Positions 25,975-35,299 of a stretch of DNA of 64,000 bases are shown piece after piece. A program made the translations under genes and the position numbers. The first letter of the stretch is position 1. Each line of letters begins with the position of its first letter. Location of the stretch: positions 70,856-134,855 of the forward strand of contig CAVKYE010000001.1 of the NCBI GenBank assembly GCA_963660615.1, written 5' to 3'. A model generated the notes under the pieces. It was not told the DNA's origin. It saw nothing but the letters and a program-made list of their open reading frames with translations, and searched no databases. The DNA comes from Coprosoma sp963660615 (lineage in GTDB: Bacteria; Bacillota_I; Bacilli_A; RF39; UBA660).

Positions 25975-26340
25975 TGTTATTGGTGTTTATTATATGAATT
26001 TTTTCTTTTTTGTCAAGGCATTTTCCCTTTTTTTGATTTTTTTATTTGTACTTTTCTGATTTTACACCTATATTTTATGTGAATTGTGTTTTTTTACAAC
26101 AAAAAAATATGTCTTTTAACATATTTTTGAAGACATATTTTGCAATTTTTAAAATTGGACTTTTTCTTCTTTTGCTGTTTCTATGGCGGCTTTGGATGTA
26201 ATGCCTATTTACAAAATTATTAAAATAAGGTTACGAATTATTGTAGTAAATTCTATTTTATCTTTTATAAATATTTAAAAAAATATAAGTTTCAATGAGA
26301 ATAATATGAAACAAAAGTTAAAATAATAAATTAAAGTTTA
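25975..26340. other. Intergenic gap with one long inverted repeat
   Basis: About 365 AT-rich bases. AAAATATGTCTT and GAAGACATATTTT at about 26105-26145 form an inverted repeat with a 13-base loop. No ORF with a binding site is seen. The stretch at 26160-26200 is somewhat richer in GC and could be a gene remnant, but I cannot identify it. Confidence 0.4.
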
Positions 26341-26372
26341 AAAAAATGGTAATTAGTTTTCACAACTACCAT
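26341..26372 (-). terminator. Terminator overlapping the lipoprotein stop
   Basis: ATGGTAGTT and AATTACCAT pair (one G-T) and are followed on the - strand by TTTTTTT. The hairpin includes the last codons of the gene at 26353. Confidence 0.7.
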
Positions 26373-26631
26373 TAAATGATTCTACATATTTTTTTAAAGT
26401 TTCTTTACCTTCTTCGTTATTGGTCGAACTAGTAAAGTATTCTCCGTTTATTTCATCAATTTTTGATTTTTCTATTTCTGTTCCATCAAAAGTATAAGAT
26501 GATATGATTCCATTTTTTAATTCGAATATGGCTTTTTTACCTGCTATGTTGCAGGTAACTTCTTCTCCTTTAGTGCATCCGGATAAACTTATCATTCCAA
26601 GACATAAACAAATTGTAATAATTTTTTTCAT
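26353..26631 (-). CDS. Small lipoprotein
   Basis: A 92-residue exported lipoprotein. The signal peptide ends in a lipobox, ISLSGC, with Cys19 as the acylated residue. The mature 73 residues hold the paired strands VTCNIAGKKAIFELKNG and ISSYTFDGTEIEK and one further Cys near the end (GSCEN), pointing to a small beta-rich domain with a possible disulfide. The gene starts 14 bases after the cardiolipin synthase stop, so the two may be cotranscribed. Function unknown. Confidence 0.7.
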   Translation of the reverse strand: MKKIITICLCLGMISLSGCTKGEEVTCNIAGKKAIFELKNGIISSYTFDGTEIEKSKIDEINGEYFTSSTNNEEGKETLKKYVESFNGSCEN

Positions 26632-26645
26632 AGTTTTTTTCTCCT

Positions 26646-28187
26646 TTACATAAGTGGCGCGAAGGCCATAAGCATTTGTCTTTTAAATTTTTGAAAACTT
26701 TTTAGTTTTTCTTTTCCTAAATAAATTTCTTCACTTTTTTCGAGTGTGTCTATAAAGTCTTTTTGAATATCTTTGATGACTGAGTTTCTATACATCCATA
26801 CGCCATTTTCAAAATGTAGGTAAAGACTTCTATAGTCTAGATTAACGGTTCCTACTGTTGCATAAATCCCATCAACTATAAATGTTTTGGCATGAATAAA
26901 GCCTGGTGAATATTCATAAATTTTCACTCCTGATTCCATTAGGTTTGTATAATAGGCTTTTGTAACCTCATTAATCATCTTCTTATCAGGTATTTTAGGG
27001 CAAATAATTTTTACATCGATACCATTTTTAGCGGCCATGCATAATGAGGTAACCATTTCATTATCAATAATTAAATAAGGGGTTGTTATGTAAATAAATT
27101 TAGTGGCTTTATTAATTAAATTTAGATAAATTGTTTCACCTGTTGCTTCATGATCCCATGGATTATCATTATAAGGAATGATATAGCCATCTGCTTTTAT
27201 GTTGAGTTTTTTATAATTTGGCATATAGTTTCTATAACTATAATTATCCTTGTAGGCAAAATCCCAAAGGCTCATGAACATAATGGTCATGTTCCATACG
27301 GCATCACCATAAAGCATAATGCCATTATCTTTCCAATGACCGAATCTTACTTTTTCGTTGATGTATTCATCGGCTAAATTAATACCACCGGTAAAACCGA
27401 TTATACCATCTATAATGGCCATTTTGCGATGATCTCGATTATTGAATTTGCTTCTTAAAATTGGAACAAATCTATTGAATGTGCAGGATTTAATTCCATA
27501 GCTTTCTAAAGTTTTGTAGTATTTATTAGGTAGTGTCATAATGCAACCAAAATCATCATACATAACTCTAACTTCAACGCCTTCTTTAACTTTCTTTTTT
27601 AGAATGTTTAAGATGGTGTTCCACATTTTACCATTACTTATAATAAAATATTCTAAGAAAATATATTTTTTTGCTTTTGAAAGTTCTGAAATTAGTCTTT
27701 CGTAATAATCTTCTCCTATTTTGAAATATGTACATTTTGTGTTTTCACATAAAGGAGATAGTGAATACTTTGTAATATAATTGGCTTGATTATAGGCTGT
27801 AATGTCTTCTCTTTTTAATTTTTTCATGACTTTGTTGTTAGGGAAAATATTTCTTTTTTGGTGATAATAGATTTCTTTAAGTTTGTTTTTTTCCCATCTA
27901 TTTAGCTGATTGCCTCCAAAACACAAATATATAAATAGTCCAACTATTGGGAAAATCAAAATCACCATAATCCAGGCTATTTTATATCCTGGATTAGTTT
28001 TTCCATTAACAATATAAATTGATGTAATGATTCCGACTATATAGCTTATGATGTAGAATAGATTTAAATCGTCTGAATTAAACCAAAGGATTAAGAATAA
28101 AAGGAATAAAAATTCTAATGCAATAATTATTGTAAAAATAAACAGTCTTTTGGTGAAAAGCGCCATAATCATTTTTATGATTTTCAC
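26646..28187 (-). CDS. cls: Cardiolipin synthase
   Basis: A 513-residue phospholipase D-family enzyme that joins two phosphatidylglycerol molecules into cardiolipin at the membrane. Two or three N-terminal helices (residues 12-90) precede a pair of PLD domains with HKD motifs: DHRKMAIIDG at about 245 and HAKTFIVDG at about 420. Length and order are as in ClsA-type enzymes of Bacilli. The start at 28187 follows GGGTGG. Confidence 0.93.
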   Translation of the reverse strand: MKIIKMIMALFTKRLFIFTIIIALEFLFLLFLILWFNSDDLNLFYIISYIVGIITSIYIVNGKTNPGYKIAWIMVILIFPIVGLFIYLCFGGNQLNRWEKNKLKEIYYHQKRNIFPNNKVMKKLKREDITAYNQANYITKYSLSPLCENTKCTYFKIGEDYYERLISELSKAKKYIFLEYFIISNGKMWNTILNILKKKVKEGVEVRVMYDDFGCIMTLPNKYYKTLESYGIKSCTFNRFVPILRSKFNNRDHRKMAIIDGIIGFTGGINLADEYINEKVRFGHWKDNGIMLYGDAVWNMTIMFMSLWDFAYKDNYSYRNYMPNYKKLNIKADGYIIPYNDNPWDHEATGETIYLNLINKATKFIYITTPYLIIDNEMVTSLCMAAKNGIDVKIICPKIPDKKMINEVTKAYYTNLMESGVKIYEYSPGFIHAKTFIVDGIYATVGTVNLDYRSLYLHFENGVWMYRNSVIKDIQKDFIDTLEKSEEIYLGKEKLKSFQKFKRQMLMAFAPLM

Positions 28188-28365
28188 AAAACCACCCTCT
28201 TGTAATAATTATAACTTATTTTTTTATAAAATAAAAGGAAAATATAAAAAAAGTGAAACCTCTTTTCTATCGTGGCATTACTAATATTGATTGTTTGCTA
28301 TTTGTATACCTTATGGGTTGTGGAGAATGTTTTATAAAAATCGTATCATATATTCAGGTGATTTG

Positions 28366-28620
28366 ATGAATTTAAAGGAAATTTTTGGGAAAAATGTTAA
28401 ATATTATCGCTTTAAAATGAATTACACTCAGGAGAGATTGGCTGCTTTGGTTGGTACTAGTCCTAAGTATATAAGTCGAATAGAGCTTGGAAAGCATAAT
28501 CCTTCTCTTTTGATGATTGATAGGATTGCAAGGGTTTTGGAGGTTGAACCTTCTATGTTATTTGTTAGGTCTAATGAAGAATCTTTACCTAATCGAGTTG
28601 ATATGTTTATGACACATTAA
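28366..28620 (+). CDS. XRE-family transcriptional regulator
   Basis: An 84-residue protein consisting of one Cro/C1-type helix-turn-helix (VKYYRFKMNYTQERLAALVG and YISRIELGKHNPS). ATG at 28366 with AGGTGA upstream is chosen over the longer frame from 28291, whose first 25 residues look unlike a domain and lack a binding site. It stands alone, divergent from the cardiolipin synthase gene and convergent with pnp. Target unknown. Confidence 0.8.
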   Translation: MNLKEIFGKNVKYYRFKMNYTQERLAALVGTSPKYISRIELGKHNPSLLMIDRIARVLEVEPSMLFVRSNEESLPNRVDMFMTH

Positions 28621-28658
28621 AAACATTTTAGTTTTTGACTAAAATGTTTATTTTTTTA
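28621..28658. terminator. Bidirectional terminator between XRE gene and pnp
   Basis: AAACATTTTAG and CTAAAATGTTT pair perfectly with a seven-base loop, with T-runs on both strands. Confidence 0.85.
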
Positions 28659-30777
28659 GGGTTTCTTTTCTTGATAGGTTTATTCTTCCTTTTTTGTCAT
28701 AGTCTAGGAATTTGACGTCTATTTCATCACCAACTTTGACAATATCTTCGGTTTTTTCTACTCTTTTGGTGTCTAGTTGTGAGATGTGTACTAATCCTTC
28801 ACAGCCTGGCCATAGTTCTACGAAACATCCAAATTCTTCTACTTTAATTACTTTTCCTTTGTATATTTTGTTTTTTTCTGGAACTCTTACGACGTTTTTG
28901 ATTTTTTCGGCGGTTTCTTCAATTATTTGTTTGTCGGTGTGGTAGATTATTACAGTTCCATCGTCTTCTAGGTCTACTTTAACGGCGTTTATGTCGTTTA
29001 CGGTTTTGACGTTGCTTGTTTCTAGGATAATTTTGGTTATCATTTCTCCGCCTTTTCCGATGACGTCTTTTATTTTGTCTGGGTCTATTTTAAATGTTAG
29101 GGTTTTTGGAGCATATTTACTTACTTCTTTTCTTGGCTCTTTTATTGTATCTGTTATGACTTTTAAAACTTTTAGTCTAGCTTTTTTGGCATTTTCTAAA
29201 GCTTCTTTTAAAATGTCTTTGGTTACTCCTTTTATTTTTATATCCATTTGAAGGGCACAGATTCCGTCTTTGGTTCCGGCTACTTTAAAGTCCATGTCTC
29301 CTAGGTGATCTTCTAGTCCTTGGATATCAGTTAGGATGGTGTAGTCTTTTCCTTCGGTTATTAATCCCATGGCTATTCCGGCTACTGGGGCTTTTATTGG
29401 AACTCCGGCAGCCATTAGGCTCATGCAGCCGGCACATATGCTGGCTTGTGATGATGAACCATTACTTTCTAGTATTTCTGATACTACTCTGATTGTGTAT
29501 GGGAATTCTTCTTCTTCTGGGATTACTTGAAGTAAGGCTTTTTCGCCTAGGGCACCATGTCCTACTTCTCTTCTTCCTGGAGCACCATATCTTCCGGTTT
29601 CTCCGACTGAAAATTGCGGAAAGTTGTAGTGAAGCATAAATCTTTTTGAATCTTCTAGTCCAAGTCCATCTAGTATTTGGTGTTCACCTAAAGCACCTAG
29701 AGTGGTTACTGAAAGACTTTGGGTTTGTCCTCTTGTAAATAGAGCTGACCCGTGGGTTCTTGGAAGCAGGTCGATGCTTGCTGATAGTGGCCTTATTTCG
29801 TCCATTTTTCTACCATCTGGTCTTTTGTGTTCTTTTACGACTATTTTTCTAAATTCTTCATATTCAATTTTTTCTAGAATTAGTTTTATTTTGATTACTA
29901 ATTCGTTTAGTTCATCTTTTTCTAGGGGGTTTTGCTCTTTTATTTGTTCTATTACACTTTCTTTTACTTTATCAATTGCTTCTTTTGATTCTAGTTTACC
30001 TTTTACTTTTAGGCCTTCATATATTCCTTTGGTGGCAAGTTTTCTTACTTTTTCTTCTAATTCTTTTGGTATTTCTAAGGTTTCATATTCCATTTTTTCT
30101 GTACCAATTTCTTTTATTATTTGGTTTTGAAATTTGGTTAGTTCTTTTATGGCTTCGTGACCGAACATTAAGGCTTCTAGCATGTCATCTTCTTTTACTT
30201 GTTTGGCACTTGATTCTACCATGTTTATGGAATCTATGGTTCCAGCTACTGTTAGGTCGATGTCTGATTTTTCTAGTTCTGTGGTACTAGGATTTATTAT
30301 TAGTTTTCCGTCTACTCTTCCAACTTTTACTCCGGCTACTGGTCCATTAAATGGGATTTTTGATATTGAGGTGGCTAGAGATGATCCGAATAAGGCGGCT
30401 AGTTCTGGAGAGTTGTCTTGATCGACTGAAAGAATGGTGTTTACTATTTGTACTTCATTTTTAAAGTCTTCATTAAATAGTGGTCTTAGGGGTCTATCTA
30501 TCATTCTGGCAGCCAATGTGGCGTTTTCGGTTGGTCTTCCTTCTCTTTTTATGAATCCTCCGGGTATTTTACCTACTGAGTATAGTTTTTCTTGGTATAA
30601 AACCATTAATGGGAAAAAGTCTGATAAGATGTTTACGTTTTTTGAGACTACGACGGTTGATAGGACTACGGTGTCGCCATATCTTACGAGTACTGCACCA
30701 TCTGCTTGTTTGGCGAGTTCTCCTGTTTCTACTATTAGTTTTTTTCCTCTAAAGTCTAATTCAAATGTTTTTTTCAT
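28648..30777 (-). CDS. pnp: Polyribonucleotide nucleotidyltransferase (PNPase)
   Basis: PNPase degrades RNA phosphorolytically from the 3' end. The start is taken at the ATG at 30777 (MKKTFELDFRGKKL; AGGAGG upstream), giving 709 residues. Two RNase PH cores (with GQTQSLSVTTLGA and GRREVGHGALGEKAL in the second), the alpha-helical linker, then a KH domain (KDVIGKGGEMITKI) and an S1 domain (GKVIKVEEFGCFVEL ... GLVHISQL) are in the normal order. It follows rpsO, as in most bacteria. Confidence 0.97.
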   Translation of the reverse strand: MKKTFELDFRGKKLIVETGELAKQADGAVLVRYGDTVVLSTVVVSKNVNILSDFFPLMVLYQEKLYSVGKIPGGFIKREGRPTENATLAARMIDRPLRPLFNEDFKNEVQIVNTILSVDQDNSPELAALFGSSLATSISKIPFNGPVAGVKVGRVDGKLIINPSTTELEKSDIDLTVAGTIDSINMVESSAKQVKEDDMLEALMFGHEAIKELTKFQNQIIKEIGTEKMEYETLEIPKELEEKVRKLATKGIYEGLKVKGKLESKEAIDKVKESVIEQIKEQNPLEKDELNELVIKIKLILEKIEYEEFRKIVVKEHKRPDGRKMDEIRPLSASIDLLPRTHGSALFTRGQTQSLSVTTLGALGEHQILDGLGLEDSKRFMLHYNFPQFSVGETGRYGAPGRREVGHGALGEKALLQVIPEEEEFPYTIRVVSEILESNGSSSQASICAGCMSLMAAGVPIKAPVAGIAMGLITEGKDYTILTDIQGLEDHLGDMDFKVAGTKDGICALQMDIKIKGVTKDILKEALENAKKARLKVLKVITDTIKEPRKEVSKYAPKTLTFKIDPDKIKDVIGKGGEMITKIILETSNVKTVNDINAVKVDLEDDGTVIIYHTDKQIIEETAEKIKNVVRVPEKNKIYKGKVIKVEEFGCFVELWPGCEGLVHISQLDTKRVEKTEDIVKVGDEIDVKFLDYDKKGRINLSRKETLKK

Positions 30778-30789
30778 ATTTCCTCCTAT

Positions 30790-30815
30790 ATAAAAGGCAC
30801 TCAAAAAGGAGTGCC
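30790..30815 (-). terminator. Terminator after rpsO
   Basis: GGCACTC and GAGTGCC pair perfectly across a short loop, with TTTTAT following on the - strand. It lies between rpsO and pnp, so pnp needs read-through or its own promoter. Confidence 0.85.
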
Positions 30816-30820
30816 TATTA

Positions 30821-31090
30821 TTATTTTCTAAGTCCAAGTTCTTTGATAAGTTCACGATATCTTGTTATATCTTTTTCTTTTAGATATTTTTGTAAACTTT
30901 TACGGTGTCCTACTTTTTTTAGTAGTCCTCTTCTTGAATGATGATCGTGTTTATGAGTTTTTAAATGTTCGTTTAACTCATTGATTTCTTCTGTAAGGAT
31001 TGCGATTTGTACTTCGGCTGAACCGGTATCGCCTTCTTTACGAGAAAACTTTTTTACGATTTCTTCTTTTTTAGCTTTTGTTAATGCCAT
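30821..31090 (-). CDS. rpsO: Ribosomal protein uS15
   Basis: Small-subunit ribosomal protein S15, 89 residues, full length. It has the family pattern EGDTGSAEVQIAILTEEI, the HHSRRGL block and RRGLLKKVGHRKSLLYL-like end (here VGHRKSLQKYLKEKD). AGGAGG precedes the ATG. A promoter at 31176-31204 and a leader with the hairpin TTAATC/GATTAA lie upstream; S15 commonly represses its own translation through leader structure. Confidence 0.97.
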   Translation of the reverse strand: MALTKAKKEEIVKKFSRKEGDTGSAEVQIAILTEEINELNEHLKTHKHDHHSRRGLLKKVGHRKSLQKYLKEKDITRYRELIKELGLRK

Positions 31091-31175
31091 TTTGTTTCCT
31101 CCTTTTCTTTTTTTTACGGCTTAGTCCTAGATTAGAAGATGGAGTTCTTTTAATCCAAGATTAAGTTCATTTAAT

Positions 31176-31204
31176 AATATACACTAATTTGGTTTAAAAT
31201 TCAA
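31176..31204 (-). promoter_or_regulatory. Promoter of rpsO
   Basis: On the - strand TTGAAT and TATATT are separated by 17 bases, about 85 bases before the start codon. This is a standard vegetative sigma promoter. Confidence 0.6.
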
Positions 31205-31218
31205 GTGGTTTGCTATTT

Positions 31219-31905
31219 TTATAGTAACATTTTATAAATAGCTACTACATCGTCTTTGGTATTTAGACGTGGTAGTTCCTTTTTTTGTTTATCTTTTTCT
31301 TCGATTCTTTTGAGATGATTATAGCAGTTTTTTACGCCGTTTCTTTCGACTATTTTATAAAAGTCGTTTGGTTTTAGCTCTAGGTATTTGTTATAGTTAT
31401 AAAATCCTTCGTTGCATAGTATTATAGAAATTATTTTGTCATATGGTTTCTCTATGTATAGTGTTTCTTTTTTTTGATAGAGTTCTATTAAGTCTTTTTT
31501 ATCTTTGGTTTTGATTATTTTATCTTTTGTTATTTGATAATTTGTTTGTAATAATGTACTTTCTTTTTCTTTGATGTAGCATTTAGCTCCGTTTGTTAGG
31601 AATATTTGCAGATGATTATTTTCCTTTTTATAGATTGCGATATCTAGTTTAGGCAATGTTTTGAAGTAGTTTTTATATTTATTTTCTATTTGTTTTGTTG
31701 CTTTTTCTAGGGCCATTTTTGGGTTATTTAAGAATAGATGTTTTTTTAGGGCCCATTTTAGGTCTGATATGTACCATTTTAATTTTGCGTCTTGATTATT
31801 TAACGGGATGCTTCCATCTATTATGAATGCATAATTTTTACTATTTGATACTGCGGTTATGCGGTAGTCTTTTGATTTTTTATTTATTTTGTCTAGAGTT
31901 ATCAT
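31219..31905 (-). CDS. PP2C-like protein, possibly degenerate
   Basis: A 228-residue soluble protein. The start, with DYRITAVSNSKNYAFIIDGSIP, resembles the first metal-binding part of PP2C-type phosphatases (usually iaDG), and the end DDVVAIYKMLL resembles their closing DDxT segment. The middle metal-binding motifs are not obvious, so activity is doubtful. It overlaps the 3' end of truB by 26 bases and belongs to the same operon. Confidence in the family is modest. Confidence 0.45.
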   Translation of the reverse strand: MITLDKINKKSKDYRITAVSNSKNYAFIIDGSIPLNNQDAKLKWYISDLKWALKKHLFLNNPKMALEKATKQIENKYKNYFKTLPKLDIAIYKKENNHLQIFLTNGAKCYIKEKESTLLQTNYQITKDKIIKTKDKKDLIELYQKKETLYIEKPYDKIISIILCNEGFYNYNKYLELKPNDFYKIVERNGVKNCYNHLKRIEEKDKQKKELPRLNTKDDVVAIYKMLL

Positions 31906-32746
31906 ATAATATTTTCCACATCCTTAATTCACCATTTATTTTGTGGTAAATGGCAAGAGGTTTTTCTTCTTTGTCTATGTATAATACTTTGTCTAGGTTA
32001 TCTTTTTGTTTGACACCATTTATTATTTGAAATTTTCTTTTGTCATCTACTTTTATTTGTTTTATTTCTAAGGCATCTTTTATAGTTATTATTTTAGCGT
32101 TTTCTATTTCTTCTAGGCTACAAGAATCTTTTATTTGGAATTTTCCTTGGGATATTCTTTCTAGATTATTCATGGTGCCTATGGTATTTAGATATTCACA
32201 TATATCTCTAATTAAACTTCTTATGTACGTTCCTTTGCTTACTTTGCAATAGAATTTGAAGGTGTTTTTATTTTTGTCTAATAGTTTTATGTCGTAAATG
32301 GTTACTTTTCTTTTTGGAAGGATAATTTCTTCATTGTTTCTGGCATATTCATATAATTTTTTACCGTTTATTTTTACGGCTGAGTATTTGGGAACTTCTT
32401 GCATGTAGCTTGTTTTAAAGTAATTTAGGGCGTCTTTTAATTCTTTTTCGGTTATGTCTTTTGATTCTTTTTTCAATATTTTTCCTTCTACATCTAGGGT
32501 GTCTGTTTGAATTCCTAGTAATACTTCGGCTATATATTCTTTTGTTTCATGGGTTATTATTTCTGATAGTTTGGTAGCTTTGCCTAAACATATTACTAAT
32601 ACTCCCCTAGCTAGAGGGTCTAGGGTTCCTGTGTGTCCTGCTTTGGTGTTTAGTTTTTTTTGAACGATGTTTACGGCGTCTCTGCTGGTTATACCTTTTG
32701 GTTTATTTACTATTATGATTCCGTTTTTATTATTTGCGTATTTCAT
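31880..32746 (-). CDS. truB: tRNA pseudouridine(55) synthase
   Basis: TruB converts U55 of tRNA to pseudouridine. The 288-residue protein has the start NGIIIVNKPKGITSRD, the catalytic KAGHTGTLDPLARGVL with Asp at about 39, and YIRSLIRDI with the conserved Arg. The end has a short PUA-like extension. It overlaps cysS by 17 bases upstream and the PP2C-like gene downstream. Confidence 0.95.
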   Translation of the reverse strand: MKYANNKNGIIIVNKPKGITSRDAVNIVQKKLNTKAGHTGTLDPLARGVLVICLGKATKLSEIITHETKEYIAEVLLGIQTDTLDVEGKILKKESKDITEKELKDALNYFKTSYMQEVPKYSAVKINGKKLYEYARNNEEIILPKRKVTIYDIKLLDKNKNTFKFYCKVSKGTYIRSLIRDICEYLNTIGTMNNLERISQGKFQIKDSCSLEEIENAKIITIKDALEIKQIKVDDKRKFQIINGVKQKDNLDKVLYIDKEEKPLAIYHKINGELRMWKILYDNSRQNK

Positions 32747-34118
32747 AGATAGTTCCTTCTTTTGTATCTTTTATGTATATTCCTTTTTGTTTTAGGTTTT
32801 CTCTTATTTCGTCGGCTTTTTGATAATCTTTGTTTTCTTTGGCTTTTTGTCTTAGGGCTATTTGGTTTTCTATGTAGTTTTTTTCTTCTTCTTTTATTTT
32901 TTCTTTTTTTAATAAATCTAGGCCTAAAACCTTATCTATGTCTTCGATGATTTGTATCTTTGTTTTTGGGGTGATGTCTGCTTTTAGAACGTCATATATA
33001 ACGGTTATAGCATCCGCGGTATTTAGGTCATTTTCTAGAGCTTGTTTAAATTTTTCTTTATATATGTTTCCTTTTTCTTCTAGAGATCCTTCTTCTTTTA
33101 GAGCTTGAACTTTTTGTTTTAGTTTATTATAAGCTTCTTTGGCGTTATCTAGGTTTTCATATGAAAATAGTAATTGTTTTCTATAGTGTGAGTTTAAGCA
33201 CATGTATCTAAAAATTAATGGGTTGTATCCTTTTTCTTCTAAGGTTTTTACGGTTATGAATTCTCCTTTTGATTTACTCATTTTTCCTGTTTTTAAGTTT
33301 AGGTGCTCGGTATGGAACCAATAGTTACACCATTTATGTCCTAAATAACTTTCTGACTGAGCTATTTCATTTGTATGGTGCGGGAATATATTATCTACGC
33401 CGCCACAATGGATGTCTAGATATTCTCCTAGGTGCTTTATGGAAATTCCGGTACATTCTATATGCCAGCCTGGGTATCCTTTACCAAATGGGCTATCCCA
33501 TTTTAGTTCTTGGTCTTCAAATTTTGATTTTGTAAACCATAGGACGAAATCTGATTGATTTTTTTTGTTCTCGTCTTTTTCGACGCCTTCTCTTACTCCT
33601 ACTACCATTTCGTCTTCTTTATGTCCTGTTAAGGCGTAATAGTCTTTTAGTTTTGTTACATCGAAGTATATATTACCATTTGATTTATAGGCGTAATTTT
33701 TTTCTAATAATTTTTGAATTATTTTTATATATTCGTTTATTTCTTTTGTGGCAGGTACGACAATATCTGGCCATTTTATATTTAGTTTTTCACAGTCTTG
33801 TTTAAATGCTTGTGTATATCTTTGGGCGATGTCTAAGACGGATGTGTGTTCTCTTTTGGCACCTTTTAGCATTTTATCGTCTCCACTATCGGAATCGCTT
33901 GTTAAATGACCAACGTCGGTTATGTTCATGCATCTTTTTACATTATAGCCTAGATATTTTAAGGTTTTTTCTAATATATCTTCTGAGATATAGTTTCGCA
34001 TGTTTCCTATATGAGCAAAGTGGTAGACGGTAGGTCCGCAAGTATATAAGGTTATTTCGTTTTTGTTATGAGGAATAAAGGGTTCTATTTTATGAGTTAA
34101 AGTGTTGTATATTTTCAT
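32730..34118 (-). CDS. cysS: Cysteinyl-tRNA synthetase
   Basis: A class I aminoacyl-tRNA synthetase of 462 residues. It has the zinc Cys in TLYTCGPTVYHFAHIGNMR, which includes the HIGH-type motif, the zinc ligands in GWHIECTG and HHTNEIAQSE, and the KMSKSKG signature at about residue 272. Length is normal. The gene opens a leftward operon with truB and the PP2C-like gene. Confidence 0.97.
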   Translation of the reverse strand: MKIYNTLTHKIEPFIPHNKNEITLYTCGPTVYHFAHIGNMRNYISEDILEKTLKYLGYNVKRCMNITDVGHLTSDSDSGDDKMLKGAKREHTSVLDIAQRYTQAFKQDCEKLNIKWPDIVVPATKEINEYIKIIQKLLEKNYAYKSNGNIYFDVTKLKDYYALTGHKEDEMVVGVREGVEKDENKKNQSDFVLWFTKSKFEDQELKWDSPFGKGYPGWHIECTGISIKHLGEYLDIHCGGVDNIFPHHTNEIAQSESYLGHKWCNYWFHTEHLNLKTGKMSKSKGEFITVKTLEEKGYNPLIFRYMCLNSHYRKQLLFSYENLDNAKEAYNKLKQKVQALKEEGSLEEKGNIYKEKFKQALENDLNTADAITVIYDVLKADITPKTKIQIIEDIDKVLGLDLLKKEKIKEEEKNYIENQIALRQKAKENKDYQKADEIRENLKQKGIYIKDTKEGTIYEIRK

Positions 34119-34255
34119 ATGTTTCTTCCTTTCTTCTGTTTTTTATTATAGCACATTACTTGTTAATATTCTATTCTTATGCTATAATTATATTGCTTTT
34201 TTTAGTGTTTTTCTTTGACTTCTTTAAAATATTTTTAGAATTTTTGGCTTTTTGC

Positions 34256-34284
34256 TTGCATATTATTTATTAATGTGTTATTAT
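34256..34284 (+). promoter_or_regulatory. Promoter of the tRNA pair
   Basis: TTGCAT and TATTAT are separated by 17 bases, ending 21 bases before the first tRNA. Confidence 0.65.
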
Positions 34285-34304
34285 ATAGAAGTCATCTGAG
34301 TTGC

Positions 34305-34381
34305 GGACCCTTAGCTCAGTTGGTTAGAGCATCCGGCTCATAACCGGACGGTCGATGGTTCGAGTCCATCAGGGTCCACCA
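34305..34381 (+). tRNA. tRNA with CAT anticodon, probably Ile2 (or elongator Met)
   Basis: Acceptor stem GGACCCT/AGGGTCC with encoded CCA, D arm AGCTCAGTTGG, anticodon stem TCCGG/CCGGA with loop CTCATAA, and T arm with GGTTCGAGTCC. The body, starting GGACC and ending GGTCCACCA, resembles Bacillus tRNA-Ile2, whose CAT anticodon is modified by TilS, more than elongator tRNA-Met. The distinction is a judgement from memory. Confidence 0.92.
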
Positions 34382-34391
34382 TCTTTTATAT

Positions 34392-34476
34392 GCGGGTGTG
34401 GCGAAATTGGTAGACGCACTAGACTTAGGATCTAGCGCCTTACGGCATGGGGGTTCAAGTCCCTTCACCCGCACCA
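34392..34476 (+). tRNA. tRNA-Leu (TAG)
   Basis: A class II tRNA with acceptor stem GCGGGTG/CACCCGC, encoded CCA, D arm TGGCGAAATTGGTAGACGC, anticodon loop CTTAGGA and a long variable arm (CGCCTTACGGCAT). It follows the first tRNA by 10 bases and shares its promoter. Confidence 0.95.
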
Positions 34477-34487
34477 ATATGTTTATT

Positions 34488-34508
34488 AAAGCCCTTAGGG
34501 CTTTTTCT
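34488..34508 (+). terminator. Terminator of the tRNA pair
   Basis: AAAGCCC and GGGCTTT pair around TTA and are followed by TTTCTTTT. Confidence 0.85.
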
Positions 34509-34531
34509 TTTATATTTATTTGGAGGTTTTT

Positions 34532-35284
34532 ATGGTCAATTTTAGTATGCTTTCTTTAGATAAAAAGCTTGCTTTGAAAGATGATACTCATAATAATAAT
34601 GGGAATATGTTTCTTTCTGGTAATCTTTTATATAAAATTTTTGATGGGGTTATTTTATTTGAAGATGAAATTATAAGAAATATTAATTATTTGATTAATA
34701 ATCCTATTTCAAATATGCCTAAAATATATGATACTATTTTTGATGGTGAGATGTTTAAAGGGTATGTTATGGAGTATATAAAGGGTTCTAAAACGTTTAG
34801 AGACGGTTCTTCTTTTTCTTTTTTGGATAAGGTATGCGCTATTAAGGATGTTTATTTAGGACTTAAGGATTTACACAGTAGGGGTATTTTTTTGGGTGAT
34901 ATTCATTCTGATAATTTTTTAATTTGTGGAAATAAGGGCTATATTATTGATTTTGATTATATGAGGTTTAAGGGTGATGAGTTTAAGTTTTTTGAGTGTT
35001 ATTTGGTTAAGCCCAGAAATTCTTTTAATGTTAATGTTAGTTCCAGGTATACGGATAATGTTAAGACAATGATTTCCTCTTTATCACTTCTTTTAGACTA
35101 TGATTTAGAGATGTTTATTGATGATAGTTGTCTTGATTTGGAAAAGTTATATAATGATGTTATTTTAAAACTTGATAATCCTTTGCTTAATGATTATTTT
35201 TTGAAGATTATGGATGGCGATGATGAGTATTTTGATAATTTTTTGGATAGGGCTTTGGGTAAAAAAATAAACACCAGAAGGTAA
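34532..35284 (+). CDS. Protein-kinase-like / phosphotransferase protein
   Basis: A 250-residue protein from the ATG at 34532 (GGAGG six bases upstream). It has the kinase-fold catalytic loop LGDIHSDNFL followed by IIDFDYMRF, in place of HxDxxxxN and DFG. Upstream lies YVMEYIKGS, the hinge, but the N-terminal glycine loop and Lys are hard to see. It resembles small Ser/Thr or aminoglycoside-type kinases. It is alone on the + strand between the tRNAs and a converging ATPase gene. Substrate unknown. Confidence 0.6.
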   Translation: MVNFSMLSLDKKLALKDDTHNNNGNMFLSGNLLYKIFDGVILFEDEIIRNINYLINNPISNMPKIYDTIFDGEMFKGYVMEYIKGSKTFRDGSSFSFLDKVCAIKDVYLGLKDLHSRGIFLGDIHSDNFLICGNKGYIIDFDYMRFKGDEFKFFECYLVKPRNSFNVNVSSRYTDNVKTMISSLSLLLDYDLEMFIDDSCLDLEKLYNDVILKLDNPLLNDYFLKIMDGDDEYFDNFLDRALGKKINTRR

Positions 35285-35299
35285 TTTCTGATGTTTTTA
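35269..35299. terminator. Bidirectional terminator, kinase-like and HerA-like genes
   Basis: ACACCAGAA and TTCTGATGT pair with one mismatch, with T-runs on both strands, between converging genes. Confidence 0.75.

Noticed and set aside
26150..26210. Possible gene remnant upstream of the lipoprotein terminator
   Set aside because: One short frame reads plausibly as a protein end, but it is under 25 codons, without start or known motif.
29702..30793. Long open frames on the + strand opposite pnp
   Set aside because: They are antisense to the well-supported pnp gene, have no binding sites, and show hydrophobic compositions typical of the complement of coding DNA.
34305..34476. tRNA genes as the integration site of one of the elements
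   Set aside because: Both tRNAs are complete, have no nearby duplicate of a 3' end, and lie in a chromosomal stretch; all identified junctions are in protein genes.
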